This document shows positions 1 to 48,240 of a stretch of DNA of 64,000 nucleotides, one piece after another. The stretch is taken from the NCBI RefSeq assembly GCF_048128805.1, contig NC_136004.1, positions 18,970,185 through 19,034,184 of the forward strand, given 5' to 3'. The number at the start of each line of letters is the position of its first letter. Positions within the stretch are counted from its first letter, which is position 1. The notes below the pieces were generated by a model, which was given only the letters and a program-made list of their open reading frames with translations, searched no databases and had not been told where the DNA came from. The DNA comes from Centroberyx gerrardi (Eukaryota; Chordata; Actinopteri; Beryciformes; Berycidae). Made by a program: the position numbers and the translations under genes.

Positions 1-95
1 CCAGTTCCAGGTCTTTCACACTAGTATTGAAATGTTGTCCCTTGACAGGACGGCAGAGACAACCAAGAGCACACGTAGCAGGCAGAGGACCTCAC

Positions 96-22609
<22,514 letters not shown>

Positions 22610-23060
22610 GTTTACCTCTACATCAAAACGAGCGAACTCTAGAGAGGAGAGGAAAGAGGCGAGCGGCTGGCGCTGGTCGAGCCGCAGTACGGCAACCCAG
22701 CGGGCACAATCATAACTAGCAGCTAAAAATATACAGTGGCTAGTTGTGATGGACATTAAAAACTATTTTTAGTTAAAGTAAAGGCAAAACGGGACACACT
22801 TTGTTTAGTGTCATGCCTGTCATTTCACGTCAACAAAAAAATGTATTTATTAGCTGTATGCGTTTTTCTTGCGCAGCTTTAGCCGTTGGGATAACAAGCT
22901 GCAACGTCACCAAACGTGAGCGGAAGTATTCTGTCACTGAGGCAGTCAGCTGATAGAGTAACAACAACGTCTCACAGCTCCGGTCAAAGGTTTGTCTCTT
23001 TAGTTTATCTGTGGTCTTCATATTTTTATTTTAGATAACATTCATTCTACAAGAAGAAAG
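22610..23060. promoter_or_regulatory. Shared head-to-head promoter of pi4ka and snap29
   Basis: pi4ka translation starts at 22609 on the minus strand and snap29 coding begins at 23577 on the plus strand. The interval near 22610-23060 must hold both 5' ends. Motifs seen are an ETS-type GCGGAAGT at 22920-22927, a CRE half-site within AACGTCAC at 22903-22910, and an E-box CAGCTG near 22948. No TATA box is evident, as expected for housekeeping genes. In human the two genes are also divergent and very close. The snap29 noncoding exon donor may be GGTATGTG near 23060. Confidence 0.6.
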
Positions 23061-23169
23061 GGTATGTGTTGGCATAGCACGGTCGATATGTGGATAGGTG
23101 TGTGGTCTCATGGGTGTGGTTGGTCGGTTACTCGATCGCCTTCAAGGCAGTCCTCGTTGGCTTCTGACT

Positions 23170-23415
23170 AGCCACTTAGCTTTAATGCTAACGTTACATT
23201 ACCACCAAACCGCAACATTAGCTACATTAATGTTGTATTCACTGAGAGCAATCCATTATATTATTTTAAAATATACTAAATGTTAACATAGTACGTCTCC
23301 CTTGTCTTTTGTTGCTCAGAAGTTAGCAAGTCATATAACGTTGTAGCTAAAGCTAACAATTTAAAGCTAGTTAACTTAATCTAGCTACCGTTAGCTAAAC
23401 TTTTAGCTAAAGTTT
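23170..23415. repeat. Cluster of TTAGCTA / GCTAACGTTA words upstream of the snap29 coding exon
   Basis: At least eight overlapping or spaced occurrences of AGCTA/TAGCT words, including GCTAACGTTAC, TAGCTAAAGCTAAC and CTAGCTACCGTTAGCTAAAC, fall within about 245 bp of probable snap29 intron 1. The words are self-complementary (GCTAACGTTAGC type). This is not a simple tandem repeat. Confidence 0.55.
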
Positions 23416-23576
23416 TTGTCACGTAAGCATGTCAACAGTTCCTTTTTTTTAAATTATATTATAACCTGTTTTGGCTGAAAATTTCTTCCAAACATTGCAA
23501 AAAGTAGCACACCCTGTCCAGCTGATCACTACAGAACAGATTCTTTAATACTAAACCTTGTGTATTTCTTCCACAG

Positions 23577-26294
23577 ATGGCCTACCCTAAAACCCACAAC
23601 CCATTTGCAGATGATGATGATGAAGAAGAGTGTGGGTCTAATAGTAGGGGGTTCAATTTCAATGATGACCCCAGTGACAGAGGGTTGAGTGAAGCAGAGA
23701 GGAAGCAGAGATACCTCCAGCAGGAAGTGATGCGTACAGCCCAGTCTGCTGTGGACAGCAGTCATCGTTCCCTCGGCCTCATCTATGAATCAGAGAAGAT
23801 GGGTGTTGAAACAGCAGAGGTATGACAAACTAATAATCCTTACTGTTGCACAAATGACGAGGCCCTCCCTATAAGAGTAAGCTAACTAACACAATAATGA
23901 CTCTAGTCTCTCTCATTCTCCTCTCTTTCTCTCTGCAGGAGTTGGTGCGTCAGGGGGAGGTTCTGAAGAGGACAGAGAAGATGGTGGACAACATGGATCA
24001 AGACCTGAAGACCAGCCAGAAGCACATCAACAGTATCAAGAGTGTGTGGGGAGGCCTTGTCAACTACTTCAAGGGCAAGCCAGAGACAAAGCCACCGCCT
24101 GAGCAGCCCAACGGCTACCAGGCCAGCGACAAGTATGATTCAGTCCTTTATCATCTGACATCATTTCTGATGCCTTTCTAGAGCAATGGAAATGTTTTAG
24201 ATTGTATAAAGTATCAAGTGATTGGAAGGAGGCTGCAGAGGAGCGAGTGTTGCAGGTACATGGTTTGCACTTTACTCTGCTGCAACACAGAGCAGTCCTG
24301 AGATTGTCTGCTCCGAGATCCTTTATGAAAGTATTTGGTGATGTTGCTCTTCTACTATTCTGGAGTTGAGAGCATCCCACATGGCATCTAAGCCTGATTT
24401 AGGGGCCTCTCAGTCTTCCTAAAGGCTCAGATTACCCACCTCATGCATGTAAAGTCAATCAGGCAGCGTCTTCCACCCCAAACTTCTCTTTGAATAATCA
24501 ATAATGTATTAAGCCCAGAAGATCATGGCAGATGCCACTCTCAGAATACCAGCTCCTCTCCTCAGGCAGTCATTTTAGAGACCCTGTTCCTTTAGTAAAC
24601 ACCTAATCAGGTCAGTGCCGGTCCAGTAAAGCCCAGAATTACAATACACTTCTTGTTTTTATGAATTGACTTGAATTCACTGTTGAATCAGATCATTCAA
24701 GATCTGTCATCTCCTGTGACATCAAATGGGATAAAAAAATCTCTCTTCAATCACCAAAAAGACCCAGTAGGCAATGAAAAATTCAGCCTACCACAGCCAA
24801 TTCAGTTAAAGTTCTTCCGGCGATAGTTGACTGTATCCTCACCGCATACATACCTGATGTTTTTTAAGCACTGCGTCCTCATGGGGCCATGGGCAAGCTG
24901 GTGTAACATTCCTCATATGTAAATATTCTTGGCGAAAAAACGGATTCTGATAACGTTTTTGAGCGTTCTCCTTCAGGATATATTTCCTGATTTCCTGATG
25001 GGAATGTCTCCTATCTCCCAGGAAAACACAGCACAGTGGGCCATTCATTGTTTTGAGCAGCATGATAATAATGTCAGCTGTTTCCCAAGGTTTTCTCAAT
25101 AATCAAATGCCATCTCAATCGAGTCTTTATGTGAGGTTCTGGATTCTGGAATTCTGAGATTGCATGTTGCAACAACGCCATTATAACGATATTGACCTCA
25201 CCTCTAGTAGAACAGTGGACCAAAACCATGTCAGAAAAAGCAAATTTCCATAGGTACAGTAAAATCAATCTAGCTTATCTTGACATCACATGTTGCCATT
25301 ACATACTCATTATAGATGTTTTTGGCAACTTTTTCAGGGTCTTGTCATTTACTGTCCTTCACTACCTGGTTAAACAATGCTTATCTGACTTCTTTATGTT
25401 TTTTCAGATTACAGAATGCCCTATCCAACAGCAGAGAACATGAAGATAAGTACCAAGCCAGCCACCCCAACCTAAGAAAGTTAGATACAGGAGGTAAGGG
25501 TTTGCACAACAGCCTCAGCATAACCATGTCACAAACTAGTTGGCATCATTTCCACTTTGTATGTTGTAGGATTTGGAGCTGCTGCATCAATAGATGACAG
25601 CTCATCCAAACAGAATGGCTATCCTCCAAACAAACACCTTAGGGCGGCTCACCAGACCCTGGACAACAACTTAGGTAAGAATAGCTATTCTTTTTTTATT
25701 TCTCTTGTATTTCCGCTTTAATATACAGTATATCGTAATGTACAATGGAGTCACAAGAAAGGTGGCGTAAAAGATAGAGGCAGAAAACTCACTCTTGGCA
25801 TCTTATATCACCATCTTGAAATCAACTACAGTGTACATTGTAAATTAAATTAAATGGTTCAATATTGCCAATATAGATGTTACAATTAATAATTGTGGAA
25901 TCTAAAATCACAATACACAATTATACACTGTTAATTGTACAGCCCTACCCAGTATGCTGATCCACCCACTGGGACGTTAGCATTCACCCAGAGTCACCAA
26001 TCTGGTTAGACTGGATTCTGGGCCGGGTGCAAAATGTTATGCATGTTATAACAAAATCACAACAAACCATTTAAGATATTGTCTACTAATCCCTAGTTGA
26101 TCTTAACTCAGCTGTGCTTTGCGTCTTATCTAGATGAGATGTCTCTGGGCCTGGGCAGGCTAAAGAACCTGGGACTGGGTCTCCAGTCTGAGATTGAAGA
26201 TCAAGATGCCTCCCTGGATTCTCTGCTGAACAAAGTGGACAAGATGGATCTCAAGATCCACAACACCAACCAGCAGATGAAAAACCTCAAATAA
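23577..26294 (+). CDS. snap29: SNAP29, soluble Qbc-SNARE
   Basis: This protein supplies two SNARE helices for membrane fusion, notably autophagosome-lysosome fusion with syntaxin 17 and VAMP8. Exons are 23577-23819, 23939-24132, 25408-25493, 25570-25674 and 26134-26294: 262 residues, against 258 in human. The coding start follows an acceptor (CTTCCACAG). An NPF motif at residues 8-10 ([10 protein letters not shown]) fits EH-domain binding. The first SNARE motif spans exons 1-2, with zero-layer Gln86 in ELVRQGEVL. The second is exon 5, with Gln233 in [11 protein letters not shown]. There is no palmitoylated cysteine cluster in the linker, which distinguishes it from SNAP25 and SNAP23. All junction phases are consistent. 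Confidence 0.97.
24133..25407. other. snap29 intron between coding exons 2 and 3
   Basis: This 1.3 kb intron is stop-rich in every frame and shows no exon-like or repeat signal that I could support. Confidence 0.5.
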
Positions 26295-27620
26295 AACAAC
26301 TTCTATACAAACACTTAGACTCACCCTACTGAGACAAAGACAAACACAGGTCAACGGCCTCTCACCCGGGTTTCCAAGCTGCCCTCTGTGGAATAAACTG
26401 CCTATTCTTAGGTTTTTCTTTTTGTATTGGAACATATAATTCTGGCAGATAAACAAGTAAACACACATAGTGCTCTTTGCTTGTTATTTTCTTCTTAAAT
26501 GACTGATTATTTTCCTGATTTTATTTTTGTTTTGATTATGTCCAGAAACTCAACACTGCATAGAAACTGCTCCCACCATGTAGTTTTGTATTGATAATGA
26601 ATGATGTCACACCCTCACTTGCACATGCTTCTTTGAGATACTCAACCTCAAGGTGATTGTCATTTGTTGTCTTGTGTGCTTTTGAAGGGAAGGATCTGTA
26701 CCATGTGTGTAATGGATGCACAGTAAGGGATTGTCTCTTATCAACGTAAAATCTCCTCATCTTCTCCACTGAGCTCAGCTGCACTTCTGTCTGAATGTAG
26801 TCAGTTGGATTTGCTTTATTATCATTAACGCCATAGAAGTGCAAATGAGTGAGAACATCTTGAATGAATGAATGAGAAAATGGCTAAGAACATGATGTAT
26901 GCTCCAAACTGGAATGTGTTTGATTTATATCTCAAGCTGATGTCTGTGCTAACTCAGAATCCCCGGCCCGCCTCCACATGTGTATAAAAAAAACACACTC
27001 ATTGAATCTGTTATATTATGAAATGTGAGAACCACACTTTTAGCCTTTGGAAATCAAGCTCCAGTCACTTTTGCCTTACTTATGGTATGCATGTAGACTA
27101 GCTTTGGGCTCCGGTTTTGTTCTGTGCCATGATATTTAACTGTTATCTCTCCACTAGTATCTCTCTTTACCATGAGATGCTTCTTTATCTGTTTTTTGTG
27201 TTTTATTCTTTTAAGGGTGAATTTGATATAATCTTCTGTAAAGTATGTGTTCATTCTTCAGTGCTTTCCCCAGTTTTGCATCTCGTCTACAATGATAAAT
27301 ATCTGTTTGATTGCTGTGTAATGTGAGTGAGTGGATGTTTGTAAGACAAATAATGTGAATATAACATGCTTTAGAAACTGAACAAATGTTGCCAGTGATA
27401 TAATTAATCAAATATACTTTCACAGGAATACAAGATATGAATAGATGAGCCACTGTCCAGTCTTTCAGCAACTGAAACACAAAGCTTTCCTGAAACAACT
27501 ATTGAAAATGGGGAAATTAATGAGGATTTATCATGATTTTTCATTTTGTTTTTTGTATGTCTATTATATATTCTACTCAAAACCAAATACCCAATAAAAC
27601 ACATTTACCAGACGGATCTA
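26295..27620 (+). other. snap29: snap29 3' UTR with alternative poly(A) signals
   Basis: Canonical AATAAA signals follow the stop codon at 26392-26397, 27593-27598 and 27767-27772. Early and late cleavage would give 3' UTRs of roughly 0.1 kb or 1.3-1.5 kb. The end at 27620 is an estimate based on the second signal. Confidence 0.55.
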
Positions 27621-30600
27621 ATATGTTTATGAAATGTGTGTCTGTTTCTGTTAAGAGTGATGCAGGAAGTGAAAAGCACCACAGGGTGACGCCACAGTCT
27701 TGCTGAACGGTGGACCTTCTGTGGTAATGTATCAATGTGTTCATCATGCATTAGATCATCTATGTAAATAAAGACTATCACAGACATGGCAACACAATAT
27801 TTTAATGTAGATTAATGTAAACAATATTCCATTTATTTTACCCTCCTAGTACACTTAAGATGAAGAAAACCTAGCACACATGAAAACTTTTCTCCTTTCA
27901 CGTAGTAAACTAGGGATCAAAAAAGGACCAAATTCTTAGGGAAAAAGTTTCATTTCAACCCAAACATTAGTTTAGTTCTCAAACATTAGTTCTGCTGTAA
28001 TTGTAATCCACCAAAAGCCATAAAATATTTATTCTCATACTGATGCAGAATATTCAGAAATTGATGATAGTTTTTTCATCAAGACAGAAGTCTGTGTTTA
28101 CTGCTGGTCCTGTTGTGTACCAGCTGTGTTGCTGTGTGTCGCCCAGGTCTTCATGCTGAGGCGTCCATTCATTATCATTCCTCTGTGTTGGGCCAGCTGC
28201 TCCTACAGAGGCAACAAGCCCTCATTAGGATGGCCTGCCAATTACAGTACAGAGTACACAAACACACGTGCAAGTACACACATATAGACACACGCAGTGG
28301 GGCGATGCAGGCGGGGGAATGGGGGTACAGACTACCCAGGACCCAAAGCAGAGGGAGGGCCCCTAAAATGGTTGGACTAAAATGCTTTTTGTGGTACTCA
28401 AGTGTATATTTATAAATATATTTTATGCTTTTATTTCACTCTGCTCTGGTTTTGAAACAGGTTTTGGTTGAAATTTACAAAACTGAAATTGAAAATAACA
28501 ACTGAAACTAAAACTTTCTTAAAAAAAAGTTTGAGACAGCAGCTGTTATCTGTGTTATCTGAGACAAAACTGGTTTTAAGCAGGAATACAATTTGGCTGG
28601 GTTTTTCCAGTATAGACTAAAACATTTTTGAAACAGATATGAACAGGAGATTACTGGTGAAAGTATGGCTATGGCCGCTGATTAGCGCTATCAGGCTAGT
28701 GCCCAAAACCCATAACTTCAATTAAGGATTTGTCCGATAACTGATCAGAGAATGTGTGTGTTTACGTTATGGATGGGTAGACCTAGATGCTTGTCATAGC
28801 TGGAATAATGGTGGTGTGGAAAGTGGAGGGGGGGCCCGGAGTCACCTCCTGTGCACAGGGCCCATAACTCCTAGCTACGCCCCTGCACACCCACACACAA
28901 GATATGACTCCGCCCACCCTCTCACACGTGTACACACACACACACATAAACAAGCTAGATGCAAACATACACCCTTATCAGGCAAATGCAGCGCCCAATA
29001 CCCAGTAGAGGAGAAGGAGGAGGACGTCAAGGGGGGATTCCAGGAGAGGGAGTAGTGTATGTGCATGTACTGTAGTAACATATATGTGCTGCTGAAGCGA
29101 GCACAGGTGGAGGTGGCACCGCGCATCTACCGACACCACCAATAAACGGAAGTCACCCCTGGCTTCTTTCCCTTCACGCCATCCGTGGGGCCGTGAGGGC
29201 TTTGAACAGCTGTCTTGTCGAAAGCAAACAGTGGCCGCGCTGCGACAAAGGCCGCCAGTGATGGAATGCCCCCCTTTTCAGCGGGCGTAATCCCAGAACA
29301 CACTGCTGTCGGACCCCATCAGGCACTGGGCCAGAGATGGGCCTTCCTGCCCTTTGGAAAGCGGGTTAGCAGTAGAGGCAGGGCCGCCAGGGGGTAAAGC
29401 CTGCTTCAGAGGGGATGGACTGACAGGCTGACAGCACTCTATTGCCACTGTTGTAGTAAGAGAAAATAAAGAGTTGTGCTGACGGAGGGGAGTTTGGGAG
29501 GGAGCTGGAGAGCAGGGATAAGGGAGGGAGGGAGGAGTGGGGTGATGGCAGAGGGGGAGGGACTGGAGAGAGTGAGGGAGGAGGTGAAGTTCAAGTGCCT
29601 CGGAGATGAAACACACCGGGTAATGAAGCCGCTACGAGTCCTCAAAGGACTAATGTGGAAAAGTTGCATAATCAATAAAATAGATATATCAGTAGTGGTT
29701 TTATGCACAAAACAAGGCAATATGTCAAACTTTAGATGGTTCTGGTCTGGTGTTATTGCTTGCGGTCTTGAAATTGTGGTGGAACATGTGGCAGACAAAT
29801 GTGTAGAAATTGCCAGCAAGGCTAAGAGTAATGACTTTATAAACACAGCAGAGTCGAGGTCAGGGTCTGGACCTTTAGACATTCAGTTAAAAAAGCCATA
29901 TATTTTATGAAAGAGGACGCAAGCTGCCTTTCAAACATGGGCATCTCTGTCTTCTCCCTCCAGTAGCTGCTGTGAACTGGGGGAAAAAAATGAGTGAAAG
30001 ATGTATTTACAGATGTAACCTGTGCACATCTACTTATTTTACAGCGTCTATTTCACAATGTTGGGGTTCACGGTCATATGGTCCAAAACTTTGACACACA
30101 GCTGGCTGGTTAATCACAAGCAACTGAGGGGAGGAGGGGGCAGTCCAGTATCTCAGGACTCATCTTTCATCTGTCCACACATCTTCTCTGACAGTTACAT
30201 CATATTAGCAACCCTAAATTGTAGGAGAATACAGCACAAAAACACAATTATACACAGTGGCTGTCATTTTGCCTGTCGTCATCCCATTCGCACCACAGGA
30301 AGAAATGCCAAGAATGTAACAAAAATATGTTGATGGATACATGTTTGCATTATGTTACGTACATATGACTGGACTCCCCTATTAACTGTAATTGCTGCAT
30401 GTAAACACTGGTCAAACGTTAAGGATATACTTAGCACTGCTGTGTTCACAGCAGTAATTGCAGGGGGGAGAAGCCAGCAATGTTAATAGTGGTCTTTGAT
30501 GATATTCTGAATGGTGTAAGTCACGGTAGCCTATGTAACGAAGACACAAATTTTCAAAAAAAGGAATCCTAAGTCTGATCTGAAAATCTGAAAATGTAAA

Positions 30601-32156
30601 ATAAAATGAAATACCCACGTCAGAAAATATGACAAGAGAAGAAGAAGTGACAGAATATTTGTTTATTTTCACTAATGGACAGTGTACAAGAGTATGCTGT
30701 GTTGCACTAATAAAATCATCACTTGTTTTAAAATAAATAAACACACAAACACAGACAAAGACTTGGGAGAGAGAGAGAGGGTCACAGGTTTCCAGAGAGA
30801 GAAGCCCTTTTCCTGGACTGCACTTGTCCTCTGCTTGTACCAGCAGTACCACAGATGTGTGAAGGTACTGAGCCAGTTGACTGACTCCTGTTCTCTAGTC
30901 AAGAAAGTAACGCTGCGGTTAATCTGCAGTATCTGCTAGAGAGACTCCCGGTCACAGTAGAGACAACAGGAGCAGAGCAGAGGAGAGAAGAGGAGGAAAG
31001 AGAGGAGGAGGAAAAGAAGAAGTGCAGGTCAGAAGGACACATGTATCTGTCCAAGAAGCTTTGGGGAGTGCAGGGAGGAGATTCTGTTAATAAGAAATGG
31101 GAGTGAAATGGCTATCTGGCCTGGCTAGGGCACACAGCTGTGAGTTATATTGGATGATGCTTTGCTGATAAAACTCCCTTGTGAAGGTAATGGGATTTTT
31201 GAGGTGGGGGGAGTAAGAGAAAACAAAATTAGAACGCAATTGCTTTCAGTCTCGGACATGTAGGACAGAGAGAACCACACTGAAATTCATTCTGTTAAAT
31301 GGCTCTTTTTTTTCCTCTCCTACAGTATTATGTCTAAAAAAGACTGGATAGATTTCACTTATAAGTCACTTTATAGTTAACCATAAAAATCAGCGACTGA
31401 CCATCAGAGGAGGCGGACATGGCAGAGGAAGCTTGATGGGAGACAAAGACACCAATCTAAACACCTGAGAATCAATTGATCATACCTGATATTCAACTTG
31501 ATTTGCTGGTGAAAATGTTTTTGATGAAAAGAACTGTTTATCATGGTTAATTGGGAAAAAACTTGTTGAATCAAGGACTCTAGCTAGGGATACGACTTAA
31601 AGCAGGATAAAGCAGTTTTAGTAGCTCCGACCCACTGGTGAATCAGGACCCTTTGGATTGGGGCTTGGACTGGGTGCAGCCAGTGTTGTTTGGTGTTTAC
31701 ACTGGTGGATACAAATAACTATAGCTATATAGACACATATACATTACACATAAACAATCAAAAGTAGAAAATGTATAAAGCAAAATAATATATTTATATA
31801 TTTATACATTATGCATAATCAAATGCAGTTGCATTCATGGAGGTAGATAGCAAAGATTCAGAGGTAAAAAGGCATATAGACGTCGCTGTGCTTTGGAGGA
31901 GAAAAAGTACACAATGTGGCTGTAAAATATGAAGTTAAATGCAAGAATTTCTGTGTGCTTATTAGTAATAGTGTATACAGTACAGAGTATGAGGTGAAAG
32001 GAAAAAGTGGCAGGACACTGCTGATCTCCTTGAGTTACCCATCCAGTGGTCTGGAGTGGAGGGTCTGGCTTGGCTGGCAGGGTTCCCCACAGTTTAGCAG
32101 GAGTTGTTGGGGGCAACCTTGTCCCTGCATGTGGATGTGAGGGTTTGCATGGCGGC
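27621..32156. other. Convergent intergenic region between snap29 and the sbspon-like gene
   Basis: No gene was recognised. It holds a probable DNA-transposon remnant (28295-28885), purine-rich GGGAGG sequence near 29490-29590, and the unmarked 3' UTR of the minus-strand gene. Open frames up to 147 codons around 29439-29910 lie on both strands of the same DNA and resemble no family that I know. Confidence 0.5.
28295..28885. mobile_element. Probable non-autonomous DNA transposon remnant
   Basis: The left end is CAGTGGGGCGATGCAGG and the right end, reverse complemented, is CAGGGGCGTAGCTAGGAG, a terminus typical of fish hAT-like elements. G-rich internal blocks (GAGGGAGGGCCCC on the left, GGGGGGGCCCGGAG on the right) are also inverted. 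No clean target duplication is seen because both flanks are CA-rich. Confidence 0.4.
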
Positions 32157-44731
<12,575 letters not shown>

Positions 44732-45084
44732 CACGGAAACTTCTCGGGACACTTGGATCCTCTTGTCCCACACACACACTCTGCCGGTGTACCCTACCCT
44801 TCACTCTGATTGACGCTTTAAATTGAAGTAGGCTGGTCTATAAATAAGATATGTTGTTGTTGTTGTTGGTGGTGGTGTCTATATAAAATCCAAGAGCAAC
44901 ATGGTCTTTGTCACGACGGAAAAGAAACCACTTCAAAACACCTCGGATCTCCACTAACACCTACATGAAGCACTGATGCGTAAAAGTGGAGCCTTTGGGT
45001 TCACCGACTCTCCTCTATCCCTCTATCGGACACCGCCCCTTAGAGCTTATGTCGGGGTGGTCATTAGGAGAGACCTACAGTACC

Positions 45085-45192
<108 letters not shown>

Positions 45193-46224
45193 TGCGCAAT
45201 ATGTCAAACACAATAGTTGAGTGCCAGTATTTATTTCGTCTTATCCATTTAGCAGCCCCACTGTTACCACTGCTAGAGAAAATCTGAATCAGAAATACAT
45301 TAAAGTATAGGACAACTCCCCCAAAATACACAAAATAAGACCAATATTTATAATAAGAACGTTTTTTAGTGATGCCACCTGCGCTATTTCCAAAACTGTG
45401 TGGGACCAAGAACGGGCAGATGAAGAAATTCAAAACATTATAGCGACTTAAACCACTGCTACGAAACACCACAGAGCAAACATGAAGTGTGAAAAGAAAT
45501 ATATTCGCTGTAGTTATCATTCACGCTCAAATCATCTGGATCGGTTTATCTCCGGATCAGAATATCAAATTCAGCACCACGGACAGCGGCGCAACCAGTT
45601 TATATCAAAACAGAGGGTAAAAAAAACAATTAGAGACGAAGTTATTATTGAGTAAGCAGCCATTGCAGAAGGTGAAGAGGTCCTTTACTAAGCTGCAGCA
45701 AGAAATGTGCTCCACTCATCTCGGAGAATTAAGAGCATCCACCCTATTGAGGCAGAGAAAGACCGGAGAACAATAACATTACTTTCCCTTCACCGGTCCT
45801 GAGTGAATGGTGGCTCCCGGGGGAGAAGCTGAGCAGTGGATGGATACTGTAAAAGCGCATCAGGAGGAGAAAGACACAAGACAATCTGCATTATTTGTAG
45901 CCTGAGTGTTGGGGAGCAGACGGGGGGGTGTATGGGGCTATAAGGCCACTACTGGAAAGGGAAGCGTCTCCTTTCATCCCTTGAGTTCAAAGATGATCTC
46001 GAGGCTGAGTTGTGTTGATGTCTGCCAGACTGAGATGAGAGATGTTTTAGGGTCACGTCAGCTCGGGATATTTTGGACCAATCCATCCACTCGCAGAGGC
46101 GGGACAGAGAGGAGGAGGGAGTGATGATGGTAGGATGAAGGGAGGTCGACGGGCCCAGCTTTGACCCTGTTCATAAAGCCCTATTGTACAGTCCTGAAGA
46201 GAGGGGAGGCCTCTCTCTCACCGC

Positions 46225-46225
46225 T

Positions 46226-46284
<59 letters not shown>
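46225..46284. repeat. Compound (TG)n(AG)n microsatellite
   Basis: A TG run 46225-46250 passes directly into an AG run. Confidence 0.95.
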
Positions 46285-46289
<5 letters not shown>

Positions 46290-46897
46290 GAGAGAGCTTC
46301 ATCATATCAGCTTTACATCATTCAAGACATTGTGATTAACATTGTATTGACTGTAAACATATACTGTATATGACACTGTAAATTACATGATATATTTTAC
46401 TATTTTGTCGTTAATTTATAATATCTTGTTTCAGACAGATGTGTCTGAGGCTCTGGCAGAAAGAGCAGATGATGGTGTCTGTTGGTAACATAACATTAGG
46501 ACAGCACCCCCTAGTGTTCAAGATAGATTCTACACCAATAAGGTTTCTCCTCTCACTGTTTGGCATGTACTGTCTTGGATTTCTTTGATGGGATTGCCAA
46601 TGGGTGCGCGGTTCATGCTGTCATTCCAGGTTCTCTCCTGGTAAATTGATAGTTATTGACCTATTGGTGACTGCTACTCTGTTTTCCCTCATCCACTGAG
46701 TCTTACTGTCCTCTACCCCCCCACACACACACACACCTCACCCAGTTCAGTTCATTCTGTCCACTTTCCTCACCCCCCAATTCAGTCCATTTTGTCCACT
46801 CCGCGCTGTCCTCACCCCCTAGTTCAGTTCATCTTCAGCAGAGCACTGTACATTCCTTTTCACAACAAACACTGGGGCACCAGGGATTTGGATTAGA

Positions 46898-46907
46898 GTG
46901 TGTGTGT

Positions 46908-46970
<63 letters not shown>

Positions 46971-47036
46971 TGAGTGAGTGAGTGAGTGAATGAGTGAGTG
47001 AGTGAGTGAGTGAGAGAGAAAGAAAGAGAAAGAGAG
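46898..47036. repeat. Compound (TG)n(TGAG)n(AGAA)n microsatellite
   Basis: A TG run to about 46967 is followed by TGAG units to about 47014 and then AG/AAAG units, a stepwise change of repeat unit. Confidence 0.95.
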
Positions 47037-47331
47037 GTAGACAGTTGAATCACCCTACATGAGCATCAGCCAAGACTGGAACAATGAGTTCCCTGTTCGA
47101 TCCCCCCCTACCTGCCCCCCGGGGTTTGTCCCAACATGATCTGTTGTAATCAAGAGGGCAGAACAACAGAGAAATGAGCACGGATAAAAGCAACAACTAA
47201 CATTCACGTTGTCAGATGCTTATTTTAATGAGTTTTGAAATCCCCCTACAACAAAAAGACTTTAGATTAAGCATGGACAAGGGGGAGTGATGTTTATTGC
47301 ACAAGCTTGGTCATAAAGAACCCACAGAGTG

Positions 47332-47332
<1 letters not shown>

Positions 47333-47379
<47 letters not shown>
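47333..47379. repeat. (CA)n microsatellite
   Basis: About 23 CA units, uninterrupted. Confidence 0.95.
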
Positions 47380-47383
<4 letters not shown>

Positions 47384-47814
47384 ACGGCCCTGGGCATGAA
47401 TTGACTTTCATTTGCAATAACAATAACGTCCTGCCTCAGCTATTTGGCAGCAGGGAACACAAGCATTTTGTTTGGCCAACCAGAGAGACAGCAACAGCAA
47501 ATACAAAATATTGATAAACTTAATTTCTAACCAAATGGGGAAAAATAAAAATCCATCATTATTTTAACACAATCGTTACAGCAATACTGTTTTCACATTA
47601 CCGGTAATGGCACAAGAACACACACAACACATAACAATTGGTTATTATTAACAAAACAACACGATTGGACCCCAGAAATCCCAAATAAATAAGATTAAAG
47701 ACTTTGGTTAAGTTGGTAAAATACAAACAGATGAGTATAATTATCTAGTAGCAGTTACCAAAGAACAGAATAGCAAAAGGCACATGAGTGAGGCAATAAT
47801 AAAACAATAATCAG

Positions 47815-48240
47815 ATTGCACTCAGTAGAGTGCATACCTCCGCCAGCACTATGCAATTGTCAAGATATGCCAGTTCCACATGTTGGATTTTCACCAAAAG
47901 TTAATAATTTTTTCCATACCCCATTACCAACCTGTTTTACATTAGGAGATACACACAAATTCTTGCCACTTTTAAGCATTTTAGCCAATTATGGCAACAC
48001 CACAGGGTGTAAGCACTATATGTGTTCAGTGGCCATTAGGGCTGCCCTTCTACCATTGTACCAAATTTTGGAAAAATTAGCAGGCGGTTATGTCTAAACT
48101 GGAAATGAGCTCTCCGGTGCCCATATGTTGTTTGATTGGGCCGATAATGGAGGGTTTGCCTCTTCTTATGTCTGCTGGGCCCTGTGGGTCCGGTCGCCTA
48201 ATCAGTAGCAAAACAATAATGTTTCAAGAACCACTAATTT
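47815..48240. repeat. Fragment of a CCTCCGCC-type interspersed repeat
   Basis: GCACTCAGTAGAGTGCATACC followed by TCCGCCAGC at the left resembles the end of the family seen at 16986-17252, and a GAGCTCTCCGGTGCCC block near 48107 resembles its other end. Limits are uncertain. Confidence 0.4.

Noticed and set aside
22610..22756. Upstream in-frame ATG of pi4ka at 22756
   Set aside because: It has a poor start context and the extra 49 residues do not resemble the human N-terminus; it more likely lies in the promoter or 5' UTR.
29439..29910. Overlapping 144- and 147-codon open frames on opposite strands
   Set aside because: No domain, signal peptide or splice context is recognisable, and the frames overlap each other in antisense, so chance openness is the simpler explanation.
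44732..44779. Upstream in-frame ATG of the sbspon-like gene at 44779
   Set aside because: It would place 16 mostly polar residues before the signal peptide; the ATG at 44731 directly precedes it.
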